From Armatimonadota bacterium (GTDB taxonomy: Bacteria > Armatimonadota > Fimbriimonadia > Fimbriimonadales > Fimbriimonadaceae), in the NCBI GenBank assembly GCA_018268255.1, contig JAFDWX010000006.1, positions 124,001 through 188,000 of the forward strand: DNA of 64,000 nucleotides. Reading direction: 5' to 3'. Shown here piece by piece: positions 33,490-42,423 of the stretch. Position numbers and translations under genes: made by a program. Below the pieces are notes generated by a model, which did no database searches, was not told the DNA's origin, and was given only the letters and a program-made list of their open reading frames with translations. Each line of letters begins with the position of its first letter. Position 1 is the first letter of the stretch.

Positions 33490-36400
33490 TTACTCGTTGG
33501 AGGCGGAGGTCAGGGCGTCGGACATCGAGCCCTTCTTGGACTTAAGCACCGAGAAGATCAGGAACAGGATTGATACCGCTGTGATGATGATCCGAACGGT
33601 GTTATCCATGGGCTGGATAATTGTCGGAGCAAGAAGCAGAGCAACCAAGTTCATAACCTTGATGAGCGGGTTAAGCGCGGGACCGGCTGTATCCTTGAAC
33701 GGATCGCCAACGGTGTCGCAGACCACGCCAGCTTTGTGAGCTTCCGTGCCCTTGCCACCATGGAGGCCGTCTTCGATGAGCTTCTTGGCGTTGTCCCACA
33801 TGCCGCCTGAGTTGGCGAGCAGAACAGCCATCAGCTGACCCGAGAGGATCGTTCCAGCAAGGAATCCACCCAAAGCCTGTGCACCCGTCAGGTTGTACAT
33901 GTGGCCACCGATTGAGACTGGATCCTTTCCGATGGAGAAGCCAAATGCAACTGCAACGGGGAGGAAGATGGCCAAAATGCCCGGTGACAGTAGCTCGTTT
34001 TGAGCTGCTGCAGTGACGATGCTGACGCATCGGCCGTAATCGGGCTTGCTGGTCCCTGCCATGATTCCCGCATCCTCACGGAATTGGCGTCGCACTTCGT
34101 TAATTAGCGCGAATGCTGCGCGACCCACCGCGTTAATGCTAAACGCGGAGAAGACAAACGGAGCAGCTCCACCAATCAGAAGACCGAGGAAGATCTCGGG
34201 GACCTCGAGGCGAAGTCCAGCGCTGGTCAGCATCGCTTGTTCCACGTAGGAGTGGAACAATGCGACGGCAGCAACAACGGCGGTCGCGATTGCGAAGCCC
34301 TTGGTGAGTGCCTTGGTCGTGTTGCCAGCGGCATCGAGTCGCTGAACGACCTTGGACGCCTCGGGATTGCCCTCACCGGCTCCAGACATCTCAAACACGC
34401 CTTGGGCGTTGTCCGAGATCGGTCCGAAGGTATCCATGGCAAGGATGTAGCCCGTAGTGGTCAGAAGACCAAGGCCGACGAGAGCGATGCCATAGAAGCT
34501 GAGGAGGTAACCGCCGAACTCAGCAGCGGGGAACACATAAAGCGGGGCGAGCAGTGCGACCACGATGGCGAGCACTGAAAAAGCGCTCGATTCGAGACCG
34601 TAGCTGAATCCCTGGATAATCATCGGGGCGGGGCCAGCAGACGCGACGTTCGCAATCTCTTGCACCGGTCGTCGGTGGGTTGAGACATAGTAGTCGGTCA
34701 TTCGCTCGAAGGCGTAGGCCATAACGATACCGATGACGATACAGAGAAGGAATCGCCACCACTCAGCCGTGATCATGGTCAAGGCACCGGTTTGGATTCG
34801 ATCCTGAGCAGGAGGCGTAGCACCCTGCTTGTTGGCTCGCATATCCTCGGTGTACTTCTTAACTTCGGCAACAGGAGCCTTGAAGAAGCTCTGTACGCCT
34901 AGTCCGAGTCCCTTGGATACATCAAATCCGTCTCCGATTCCCCATGCCAGCTTTCCTTCTCGCGAAGCCATCAGCTTGGCTGGAAAGGTCTCTTTGGTGA
35001 TCTCAACCTTGAGACCAGGATTGGACTTCTTAGCGTTTTCGATCACGCCCTCAATCGTTTTGAGGTCTGTGGGGCCGAGGTAGTAAGGAGTAGCCTTTGG
35101 CGCGGTTGGTCCCGAAGCTTGGCCTTGTGTGACCATGACCTTGTAGACCTTGGGAGCCGTGGCTGGGTCGGCGAACTTCTTCATGTAGTCGCCGAGCGAC
35201 ATGTACTCTGGCTCAGCCTCTCCACTTTGGGGAGGAATTGCCACCGTGTACGCCATCGCCGGGTTCTTAGTGTCGTTCGGATCAAGCACGGAATATCCGG
35301 CGAGTTTCGCATCGTCTCGGACTTCTGGTCTTTGCTCCTCGGGCTGAGTCAGGACGCTGTTGACCATCATCTCGCGATCTTGGTCCGTAAGACCAAGAGC
35401 CTTGAGTTTGGGGTCGGCGTCGATGACTGTCTTCAGATCGGCAACAGTCTTGATCTTGTCGAGATCTTCTTTCTTGAGTTGGTCAACCGACTTTTTCGCA
35501 AGAGCTGCCGCGGCCTTCTTTTGGGCTGCCTTGACGGTATCCCACATTTCGAGGTTGGCTTCAGCTTGCGATTTGAGTTTGGCTGCTTGGATCAACTGAC
35601 CCTTCTGACCGCCCATCATAAAGAATGCGAGGACACCCGTAAGAACGGCTGCGATAGCTGCCGAACGGAGGAAGCCCGCGGAGATGGGTTTGAGTGCGTC
35701 AGCATCGACATCGTTCGAGCCGCGTACCATGAAGATGCCCAAGATCGAAGCGATGATTCCAACGCCGCGAGCAAGGAGCGCGAAGAGGATCAGCTTCATC
35801 CATGTCGACTGATCGAACATGACGGAAGTAGCGGCGCCGAGCACGATGGCTGCGACAAGCGTGACTTCGTAGGATTCGAAAACGTCTGCGGCCATACCGG
35901 CGCAGTCACCCACGTTATCGCCCACATTGTCGGCAATAACCGCTGGGTTGCGTGGGTCGTCTTCCGGGATTCCGGCTTCGACCTTTCCAACAAGGTCTGC
36001 TCCGACGTCGGCGGCTTTGGTGTAGATACCACCACCAACTCGCATAAACAGAGCTGCAAGCGATCCACCAAATCCGAAGCCCACAAGGAGCTTCATAGCT
36101 TCCGCCTGGGCGATCAGGAAGATCAGCGTTGCGCCGATGAGACCCATGCCGACTGTGAACAGGCCGGCAACACCTCCGGAACGGAAGGCGATGTCAAGCG
36201 GCTTGCCTGCACTCACGAGTGACGCAGCGGCAGTTCGCATGTTGGCTTTGACCGCCATGCGCATGCCGGAAAAACCTGCGATATAGGATGCCGCGACGCC
36301 CGCGACAAAACAACCAGCAACAGCTAACGACAGAGTCAAGCCGTAGGTGTTATAGTACATTCCCACAAGCAGTGCGGCGATGATGATCACAAAAATGACC

Positions 36401-36726
36401 ATCGTGGAAATCTGTCGTTTGAGATAGGCCATGGCGCCGTCGAAGATGGCACCGCCGACTTCCTCCATTTTCTCGCCGCCCGTGCTTTCTTTGTTGAGCG
36501 AGCCCATCAAAAGAAGCGCGACGATGATCGCGAGTGCTCCGATAGCGAGAGAAACGAAGAGGAAGATTCGGTCTTGAGAAGAAAATTCGAGTCGGACATC
36601 GGCCTCACCGCCAGCTGCCGCCGCAAAAGCGGGCATCAGCAGAGAGATGAGAGAAACGAGCATGACCTTCATAAGGCCGCTCGCGCGTTTCGTCCATGTC
36701 CGCGCAGTCATGGTCATCCTGGACAT
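33490..36726 (-). CDS. hppA: Membrane-bound proton-translocating pyrophosphatase with large insertion
   Basis: HppA couples pyrophosphate hydrolysis to ion pumping across the membrane. The catalytic motifs are present: GGGIYTKAADVGADLVGKVE, the DNVGDNVGDCAGMAADVFESY block and the late DTVGDPFKDTAGPALNP. The GNTTKALTKG sequence has Lys where K+-dependent enzymes have Ala, which marks the K+-independent, H+-pumping subclass. With 1078 residues it is about 300-350 longer than usual: residues about 372-640 form a Lys/Ala-rich soluble insertion (from GGQKGQLIQAAKLK to about TGALTMITAEW) between two helices on the external side. ATG 36726 has no clear Shine-Dalgarno sequence, and an in-frame ATG at 36672 begins a signal-like helix. 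Confidence 0.93.
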   Translation of the reverse strand: MSRMTMTARTWTKRASGLMKVMLVSLISLLMPAFAAAAGGEADVRLEFSSQDRIFLFVSLAIGALAIIVALLLMGSLNKESTGGEKMEEVGGAIFDGAMAYLKRQISTMVIFVIIIAALLVGMYYNTYGLTLSLAVAGCFVAGVAASYIAGFSGMRMAVKANMRTAAASLVSAGKPLDIAFRSGGVAGLFTVGMGLIGATLIFLIAQAEAMKLLVGFGFGGSLAALFMRVGGGIYTKAADVGADLVGKVEAGIPEDDPRNPAVIADNVGDNVGDCAGMAADVFESYEVTLVAAIVLGAATSVMFDQSTWMKLILFALLARGVGIIASILGIFMVRGSNDVDADALKPISAGFLRSAAIAAVLTGVLAFFMMGGQKGQLIQAAKLKSQAEANLEMWDTVKAAQKKAAAALAKKSVDQLKKEDLDKIKTVADLKTVIDADPKLKALGLTDQDREMMVNSVLTQPEEQRPEVRDDAKLAGYSVLDPNDTKNPAMAYTVAIPPQSGEAEPEYMSLGDYMKKFADPATAPKVYKVMVTQGQASGPTAPKATPYYLGPTDLKTIEGVIENAKKSNPGLKVEITKETFPAKLMASREGKLAWGIGDGFDVSKGLGLGVQSFFKAPVAEVKKYTEDMRANKQGATPPAQDRIQTGALTMITAEWWRFLLCIVIGIVMAYAFERMTDYYVSTHRRPVQEIANVASAGPAPMIIQGFSYGLESSAFSVLAIVVALLAPLYVFPAAEFGGYLLSFYGIALVGLGLLTTTGYILAMDTFGPISDNAQGVFEMSGAGEGNPEASKVVQRLDAAGNTTKALTKGFAIATAVVAAVALFHSYVEQAMLTSAGLRLEVPEIFLGLLIGGAAPFVFSAFSINAVGRAAFALINEVRRQFREDAGIMAGTSKPDYGRCVSIVTAAAQNELLSPGILAIFLPVAVAFGFSIGKDPVSIGGHMYNLTGAQALGGFLAGTILSGQLMAVLLANSGGMWDNAKKLIEDGLHGGKGTEAHKAGVVCDTVGDPFKDTAGPALNPLIKVMNLVALLLAPTIIQPMDNTVRIIITAVSILFLIFSVLKSKKGSMSDALTSASNE

Positions 36727-36880
36727 ATTTTGGATAGAGACCCCCTAGGTTCTGTTATGCAGATACGGGTAAGCCGTAACCGCAAATTCCCAGTGAGGAT
36801 ACCCAAGTTCAATCAAGTTCAACAAATCTGTCCGAATTCGACGCAGATTCAGTCCGAAGCCGTATTACGAAATCCCTGAG

Positions 36881-37606
36881 TTATCCAGGTCTGGATTCAC
36901 TAAACTCAGCGACTGCATCCATGTGCGACAGATCTTTCTGAAGCATTTCTGCTTTCATTCGAGGAATTCCCGTAAGGAGGGTCGCTGGCAAATTCCCCAA
37001 GATCTCCTTAACTTGATTGCGGTTAAGCGCTAACAGATGCTGTAAATGTTGGATGAGTTGTTCACTCTTGGCATTGCCCTCACGCAAGACCAAATCGTAA
37101 CGAGCAGTATCCTGCTTGAAGCTGTAGGTGTGGGCAGCCGCTGAACCTGATTGACCTTCGGCAACGGCGATCGGTATTTCGCGGTCGCACGATTCGCAGA
37201 TCAAGCCAACCGATTTCTCCGAGTAGTAATTCAAGGTGTTGCAGAAACCGCACCTCACTTGCGAGACACGCAATACTCGGCCTTCCACAATCGGCATCAG
37301 CCGATGGCATTCCGTACAGGTTTGGTCGTCGGCGGGAGTGTCTGTATAGGTGTTCTTGGCGTGGCAATAGGGACAAGAAATAACGGTTCCCGGTGGTACT
37401 TTTCGGCACTCGTTGTAGCAGAAAATGGCGTATCCCAGAGCCGCAAGCCCTGCAAGAAGAAGCAAAATGCCGAGGTACATCAACATGCCCCGGTAATAGA
37501 CCATCAGGCCACCAAGAAGGACGGCGACGACGCCACCGATCCCATACTGAAGCATCAAGACGCTATACGTTTCAACAACATCGGACCTTCGCTGGACTTG
37601 CGACAT
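36881..37606 (-). CDS. Membrane protein with two zinc-ribbon domains
   Basis: About 241 residues with two adjacent helices (YGIGGVVAVLLGGLMVYY and YLGILLLLAGLAALGYAIF) and then a cytoplasmic or external part with two cysteine pairs, CPYCHAKN...CTEC and CGFCNTLNYY...CESC, that look like zinc ribbons. The C-terminal region is helical and soluble. No family is recognised. It lies downstream of the ECF sigma operon on the same strand, 77 nt away, so a shared role is possible but unproven. ATG 37606 is preferred; an upstream GTG at 37618 is in frame. Confidence 0.6.
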   Translation of the reverse strand: MSQVQRRSDVVETYSVLMLQYGIGGVVAVLLGGLMVYYRGMLMYLGILLLLAGLAALGYAIFCYNECRKVPPGTVISCPYCHAKNTYTDTPADDQTCTECHRLMPIVEGRVLRVSQVRCGFCNTLNYYSEKSVGLICESCDREIPIAVAEGQSGSAAAHTYSFKQDTARYDLVLREGNAKSEQLIQHLQHLLALNRNQVKEILGNLPATLLTGIPRMKAEMLQKDLSHMDAVAEFSESRPG

Positions 37607-37694
37607 AGCAAAACTCACTCATGCCCGGAAGACATATTCCCTAAGAGCATTCTACAACTGAGGACGGACAAAACCAAGAAGATTTGTCAGGGTC

Positions 37695-38477
37695 CTATCG
37701 GTAGATTGTCGGCAACTCGTCCGGTTGTCTGCTGGGTTGAGTGGATGGCGAAGCCGGAACCACGAGAAAGTGGCCCGGTTCTTGGTCGAAAACCGTGAAG
37801 TTGAGGCTCTGAGCAAGGGCTTTGAGAATTGCCCCGGGGCTTCGGCCGAAGTAGTCGGCTTCCACAATCTGATCCTCAAACCCGGGCGCTACTTCTATTT
37901 GGCAGTGACCGCTCGCGGCGATGAGTTTGAAGGCATCCAGCAGGCTAACACCTCTCAGCTTGACCGTGATGGGAGCATCCCAAGGTTTGGCATCGGTGTC
38001 CCTATGGTCGGGTGCCTGATTGTCGGGCGACTGGGACCTTGTCGGGTCGTTACTCACCGAAGGATTGGGAGAGGTCTCGGTCCGTCTCGTGTCGGCCCTC
38101 AGAGGTGCCTCGTCGCCGAATCGAGACGTAGTGGTCTCACGTACTTGCGAAGGTGCTGGAGCCACCGGTGCGGGTGATTGACTGCCGAGATACTTTCCCA
38201 GGGCCAAGCCAGCGAACGCTACGCCGGCGAGCAGAAACGCGGGCACTGCGGTGCGCCAGATTGGACGTCTGGATCGCACTTCAAGCAGTTGCGGAGCAAA
38301 CGGCTTTGCCGTGCCTCCCGGTTTGGACTCCCGAAGTCGATGCACCATGTTCGCGCGATGCAGAACCTCTTGACGCAACTCCGGATACCGGGTGCAGAAC
38401 TGCTCGATCGAATCGGCATCTTGACCTTCGGCGAGTTGCCACATAAGGGCATCAGTGGCGGGGGAAGGACCTTTCAT
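37695..38477 (-). CDS. Membrane protein with extracytoplasmic STN domain, candidate anti-sigma factor
   Basis: The 260-residue protein has an N-terminal soluble part (about 1-75), one helix (TAVPAFLLAGVAFAGLALG, about 76-95), a Pro/Ser/Asp-rich linker and a C-terminal secretin/TonB short N-terminal (STN) fold (about 170-240; ITVKLRGVSLLDAFKLIAA...). This is the topology of ECF anti-sigma factors: cytoplasmic part holding the sigma, external part sensing. The first 70 residues show no clear ZAS zinc motif, so the anti-sigma role is inferred from the 4-nt overlap with the sigma gene. Confidence 0.7.
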   Translation of the reverse strand: MKGPSPATDALMWQLAEGQDADSIEQFCTRYPELRQEVLHRANMVHRLRESKPGGTAKPFAPQLLEVRSRRPIWRTAVPAFLLAGVAFAGLALGKYLGSQSPAPVAPAPSQVRETTTSRFGDEAPLRADTRRTETSPNPSVSNDPTRSQSPDNQAPDHRDTDAKPWDAPITVKLRGVSLLDAFKLIAASGHCQIEVAPGFEDQIVEADYFGRSPGAILKALAQSLNFTVFDQEPGHFLVVPASPSTQPSRQPDELPTIYR

Positions 38478-39037
38478 CGAGAAATCTCCTCATAAATCTT
38501 GCGAAACCGTTCTCGTGCTCGGAACAACCGAGTTTTTGCTGCATTTGCACTACAGCCCAATGCCTGGCCCACCTCAGCTAAGTCCAAATTCTGCCAGTAG
38601 AAAAGCGTCAAAACGGCGCGATCCTCGGGCCCGAGCTGACCCAGTGCAGTATCGATGTCGGTGAAGTCGTCCCGAGATTCGGCAACTGGAGCAACGACTT
38701 CCGAGGCCAATTCGATCGGCTGCTCGCGCTTTCGCCTCGATAGAGTGCGCCCGTGCTGAATTGCCCGGTTCACCGTGATCCGAAAAAGCCACGTGCTGAA
38801 TTTGCTCCGACGATCGAACCTCACAAGGTTCCGGTAGATGGACGAGAACACTTCCAGCGTAACATCGTCGGCATCGTCAGAGGTGGGAAGAATTCCGCGA
38901 GCAATCTGGAAAACCCTGTCGGAGTAGCGTTGGTAAAGCTGATCGAACGCGGCACCATCGCCACGCAGATATCTCTCGATGAGTATGGTGTCTTCATCGA
39001 AAAAGGTCTGTCGCGCTGAATTCAGGAGGCTTTGCAC
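38474..39037 (-). CDS. ECF-family RNA polymerase sigma factor
   Basis: About 187 residues with sigma region 2 (YQRYSDRVFQIARGILPTSDDADDVTLEVF...) and region 4 (LGPEDRAVLTLFYWQNLDLAEVGQALGCSANAAKTRLFRARERF), linked by a short spacer; regions 1 and 3 are absent, as in ECF (sigma-E type) factors. GTG 39037 is chosen because GAGG lies 5 nt before it; an adjacent in-frame TTG precedes it. The stop overlaps the start of the STN-bearing membrane gene, so sigma and partner are made together, and the sigma presumably controls its own operon. Confidence 0.92.
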   Translation of the reverse strand: MQSLLNSARQTFFDEDTILIERYLRGDGAAFDQLYQRYSDRVFQIARGILPTSDDADDVTLEVFSSIYRNLVRFDRRSKFSTWLFRITVNRAIQHGRTLSRRKREQPIELASEVVAPVAESRDDFTDIDTALGQLGPEDRAVLTLFYWQNLDLAEVGQALGCSANAAKTRLFRARERFRKIYEEISR

Positions 39038-39094
39038 CAATTCCTCTATCGGACGCCGTCAGGCTTACTGAGGTTACGAGTTGTGGCCCAAATC

Positions 39095-41296
39095 TCAGCC
39101 GTTTCCACCTTCAGACTGTCTAAATTTGGCTCGTGCTGCTTCGATTTCCGTAACGTAGGCTTGGGGAAGGTCGTGCCAATCTTTGACCGGTTTGCGCTCT
39201 CCGCGCTCAGGATTCACAAATTGGCGGACCACTCGCACACCTTCCGCTACTCGATAGATGATGCTGAGCCTCTCTTCCACAGCAGGTGTAAATTCAACAA
39301 AAGTGATTTCTCCGTTGCCAGCAGTCTCCATCTGGTTGAGCATCTGCGCGAACTGAACCAAACCCATGGGATAGGTGAAATCCTGTCCATTCTGCTGGCG
39401 GATCTTGGTTGAAATCATCTTGGCGCTCGACGACTTACCCTCGAGATAGCCATCTCCAGGGAGGCCCGTTGGAAGGCAGATTGTCGGCTCCCGCATCGCG
39501 TCAGCAATAACAACCGCCTTGCTTGGGTCAGGTGCCACTTCCGCCGGGATCGGCACATCGTAAGGATCCCAGTTGTTCACGTCAGCCTCATCGTTAAACG
39601 TGAGGTTTCCTTCTGGCCCGTAGACAAATCTCCCCAGCTGGCGACGAGTTTCATCACCGAGCAACCTGATTGGAATCGATTTGCCCTGTCGGAGTTCGTC
39701 AAGTTGGCCTTGAGTCAGGCTTCCGTAGAGGTCTAGCCAGGAATCAAATAGGTTACGGGACATTCCACCCATCAAGTAGGCCGGGTTGGTGATCCACAGG
39801 TACATCACATAAAGGGAGAACGAGAACTTTCCGTGGGTGGCGATCGCTCTGGGTGCTAGTTCATCCAGACCAAGTTGGTCGTGTTCTACTTGCGAAAGAT
39901 ATTCTTTGAGATCGGCTCTATCGATGAAGAGCGAGTCTTGGACTGGCTCATAGGGCTCGACAGTCATCCAATCCGAGTCCTGTTGAACGATGAGGTTGCC
40001 CTCCGGAGAGACCAGTTTTTCAACCCATTGCTCGTTAATGTTCACCTCGCCGCCAGTAAAAGCAAGAAGCATTGCGTCATCTGGAACTACGGCGATGAGG
40101 TTTTTCCCGACCTTTGCAGCGTTGTGGCGTAATCCATCCGCGACAATCGAATCGTTCGGATCAAATACGGTTGGATCGAAATACTTCTTTGCTTCTGCTG
40201 GCACTTCCCCGGAGATCGTCATCCCGCCCTGCATAATTTCCGAGATTCGGCTCATGAGGTATTCGCTAAAGGGGGAAAGCTTAATCTTGGTGCTTTCAGC
40301 GGGAGCCTTAACCGGAGGATCCTCGGGCACCTCGTCTTCATAATCTTCCACCTCTCCGCCATATGGGTTGTTGATGTTGGCTCGGACCGTGGTTGAAGCC
40401 ACATAATTTCCCTGGGCGTCATACCCACGAAGCTCGACAGTCCTCGGAGACCACATCAACTCTCCCGGCACCGAATAGATCATCAGAACAACACTGACGG
40501 GACCTTGCTTTCGAGAAATTGGCTCGGGTCCTTCTTGCATGAGCGCGCTCTCCTTAGCCGCTTGAGCGGGAGCCGAATCGCCTTCCGTCATCGCTGGTTC
40601 TGGCTCTTCACCTTCGTACTCGCCAGAGACCTTCTGAGCAATTTCCTGAGCCTGGACCTGCTCCTTTTGCAACGCATCAAGAATTCCTGCCACCTTGGCC
40701 TCGAGCTTGCGCTGCATCTGGGTGGGATGGTTTGAGAAAACAATGCGCGTCTCCGCGTTCATGGACGCCAGAAATGGGATGTCAATAAACTTCGCCAACC
40801 GCGCTGAGGCGCGAGCATTGGGTTCCCACTTGCGCCACTCCTTTGGGTCCACCGGATCGTTCTCACCGCTGGAGTAGCTCTTCCGGAGCATTCCTTCGTA
40901 CTCGGAGCTATCCCAAGCCGGGACCTCGGTTGAATAAGACTTGTCCAAATGCGCCTTGATTCGTTTTGCTCTGAGGGATTCCGCTCGTTTTCTGGCTTCG
41001 GTGTACTTGCGAGCTGAAGGCCGCAATTCAAGATACGTTTCCTTGTTGGCCCATTCCGCTTGCGTGAGGTCCGCGACCTTGTCTAGAACTTCGTTGATAG
41101 GCTTACCATCGGATTCCACCAACACAATTACGTTCTGGAGCGACTTGGAAGCCCGCAGTTCCATCCCAAGGAGCTTTGAAAGCTCGGGAAGGCTCTTGCT
41201 GATCGGTTGAGCAGGCAAGCTGATATGAACTGGCCCGGACTTGGGAGCGGCGATAGGCTGAATCGCGATTACTGCTGCGAGAATAGAACCGATCAT
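39095..41296 (-). CDS. Large secreted protein with N-terminal STN-like domain
   Basis: The 733-residue protein starts with a signal peptide (MIGSILAAVIAIQPIAA) and an STN-like segment (about 25-95; QPISKSLPELSKLLGMELRA...) of the kind found at the start of secretins and TonB receptors. A Lys/Arg-rich helical stretch follows, then a long region with no recognised domain. Near 190 it has FSNHPTQMQRKLEAKV, which matches YHPTRMQRQLPAN in the paralog at 46275. The ATG has AGGAAG about 11 nt upstream. It is next to the ECF operon (58 nt upstream of the sigma start), so it may be a target or cognate surface component. Confidence 0.7.
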   Translation of the reverse strand: MIGSILAAVIAIQPIAAPKSGPVHISLPAQPISKSLPELSKLLGMELRASKSLQNVIVLVESDGKPINEVLDKVADLTQAEWANKETYLELRPSARKYTEARKRAESLRAKRIKAHLDKSYSTEVPAWDSSEYEGMLRKSYSSGENDPVDPKEWRKWEPNARASARLAKFIDIPFLASMNAETRIVFSNHPTQMQRKLEAKVAGILDALQKEQVQAQEIAQKVSGEYEGEEPEPAMTEGDSAPAQAAKESALMQEGPEPISRKQGPVSVVLMIYSVPGELMWSPRTVELRGYDAQGNYVASTTVRANINNPYGGEVEDYEDEVPEDPPVKAPAESTKIKLSPFSEYLMSRISEIMQGGMTISGEVPAEAKKYFDPTVFDPNDSIVADGLRHNAAKVGKNLIAVVPDDAMLLAFTGGEVNINEQWVEKLVSPEGNLIVQQDSDWMTVEPYEPVQDSLFIDRADLKEYLSQVEHDQLGLDELAPRAIATHGKFSFSLYVMYLWITNPAYLMGGMSRNLFDSWLDLYGSLTQGQLDELRQGKSIPIRLLGDETRRQLGRFVYGPEGNLTFNDEADVNNWDPYDVPIPAEVAPDPSKAVVIADAMREPTICLPTGLPGDGYLEGKSSSAKMISTKIRQQNGQDFTYPMGLVQFAQMLNQMETAGNGEITFVEFTPAVEERLSIIYRVAEGVRVVRQFVNPERGERKPVKDWHDLPQAYVTEIEAARAKFRQSEGGNG

Positions 41297-41412
41297 TGCG
41301 GTGAAAACTTCCTATCCACTATAACGCGCGAAGGGGCGGATTTTGCGTGAGAATCTCTACTATTTGTCGAAACATCTCGACGCAGCCATCGTTCCCACCA
41401 TGATCACCGGCT

Positions 41413-42423
41413 TTAGTATCGAATCAGGCGCTGCGCTAACTCAACGATTTGGTTCACGCTCGGAAGAACGAACAGTTCCAAAGGTTTCGCCCAAGGAACC
41501 GGCGTATCCATTCGAGTCAACCTCAGGGCCGGTGCATCCAAGTGTTCGAATGCGATCTCGTTGATTCGTGCGACCAACTCTCCTGCAAAACCACACGTCT
41601 TGGGCGCCTCGTTCACCACCAACACTCGATTCGTCTTGGATATTGAGGATTTGATAGACTCTTCGTCCAACGGAACTAAGGTCCGGAGGTCGATAATTTC
41701 CGCTTCAAGCCCCTGCTCGGCAAGAATGTCAGCAGCCTTGAGGCAGTGGTAGACCGTCTGGCCGTAGCTGACCAGCGTGATGTCTTTACCGGCTCTGCGA
41801 ACACTGGCTTGCCCGAACGGGACGGTGACGTCCCCTTCCGGAAGCTCTTCCTCGATATCACGAAGCCGGTAAAGCTCTTTGATCTCATAGAACAGCACCG
41901 GATTCGGATCTCTCAGGGCGGTCTTCATCAAGCCTTTGGCATCGCTGGGAGTTGAAGGACATACGACCTTGATTCCCGGCGAATGGGCAAACCACGCCTC
42001 GTTCATTTGGCTGTGATAGAGGGCTCCGCCGCCATATGCCCCTGCGGGACCTCTGAGCGTGACGTTCAGTGCAACCTCACCTGCGGTGCGATAGTGGTAA
42101 GTCGCCATGTTGTTAACGATCTGGTCGAATCCACACGAGATGAAGTCTATGAACTGCATCTCCGCCATCACAGCCTTCCCTTGGAGAGCCATGCCGACTG
42201 CAGTTCCAACGATTGCCGCCTCGCTGATCGGAGCGTCGATCACACGTTGAGTGCCGTACTGCGCCTGGAGTCCTTCTGTAACACCGAAGGCACCTCCCAA
42301 AATGCCAATGTCCTCACCGATGGAAATGAGTCCAGGATTGAGACCCATTTCCTCATAGATCGCTTCCTTGATCGCAGTCAGATAGTTCTTCTTGATGCCG
42401 ACCTCGTGAGCTACCGTCGCCAT
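41413..42423 (-). CDS. pdhB: 2-oxoacid dehydrogenase E1 component, beta subunit
   Basis: A 336-residue transketolase-like subunit with GEDIGILGGAFGVTEGL, the EMQFIDFISCGFDQIVNNMA segment and VNEAPKTCGFAGELVARI. With E1 alpha it decarboxylates pyruvate or branched-chain oxo-acids in the cytoplasm and passes the acyl group to the lipoyl E2. The ATG follows the alpha stop without a gap (TAA/ATG), so translation is coupled. Confidence 0.93.
   Translation of the reverse strand: MATVAHEVGIKKNYLTAIKEAIYEEMGLNPGLISIGEDIGILGGAFGVTEGLQAQYGTQRVIDAPISEAAIVGTAVGMALQGKAVMAEMQFIDFISCGFDQIVNNMATYHYRTAGEVALNVTLRGPAGAYGGGALYHSQMNEAWFAHSPGIKVVCPSTPSDAKGLMKTALRDPNPVLFYEIKELYRLRDIEEELPEGDVTVPFGQASVRRAGKDITLVSYGQTVYHCLKAADILAEQGLEAEIIDLRTLVPLDEESIKSSISKTNRVLVVNEAPKTCGFAGELVARINEIAFEHLDAPALRLTRMDTPVPWAKPLELFVLPSVNQIVELAQRLIRY

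Noticed and set aside
35119-36222. A 367-codon plus-strand frame inside hppA
   Set aside because: It is opposite the conserved catalytic and insertion region of HppA, has no known domain or ribosome-binding site and looks like a shadow frame.
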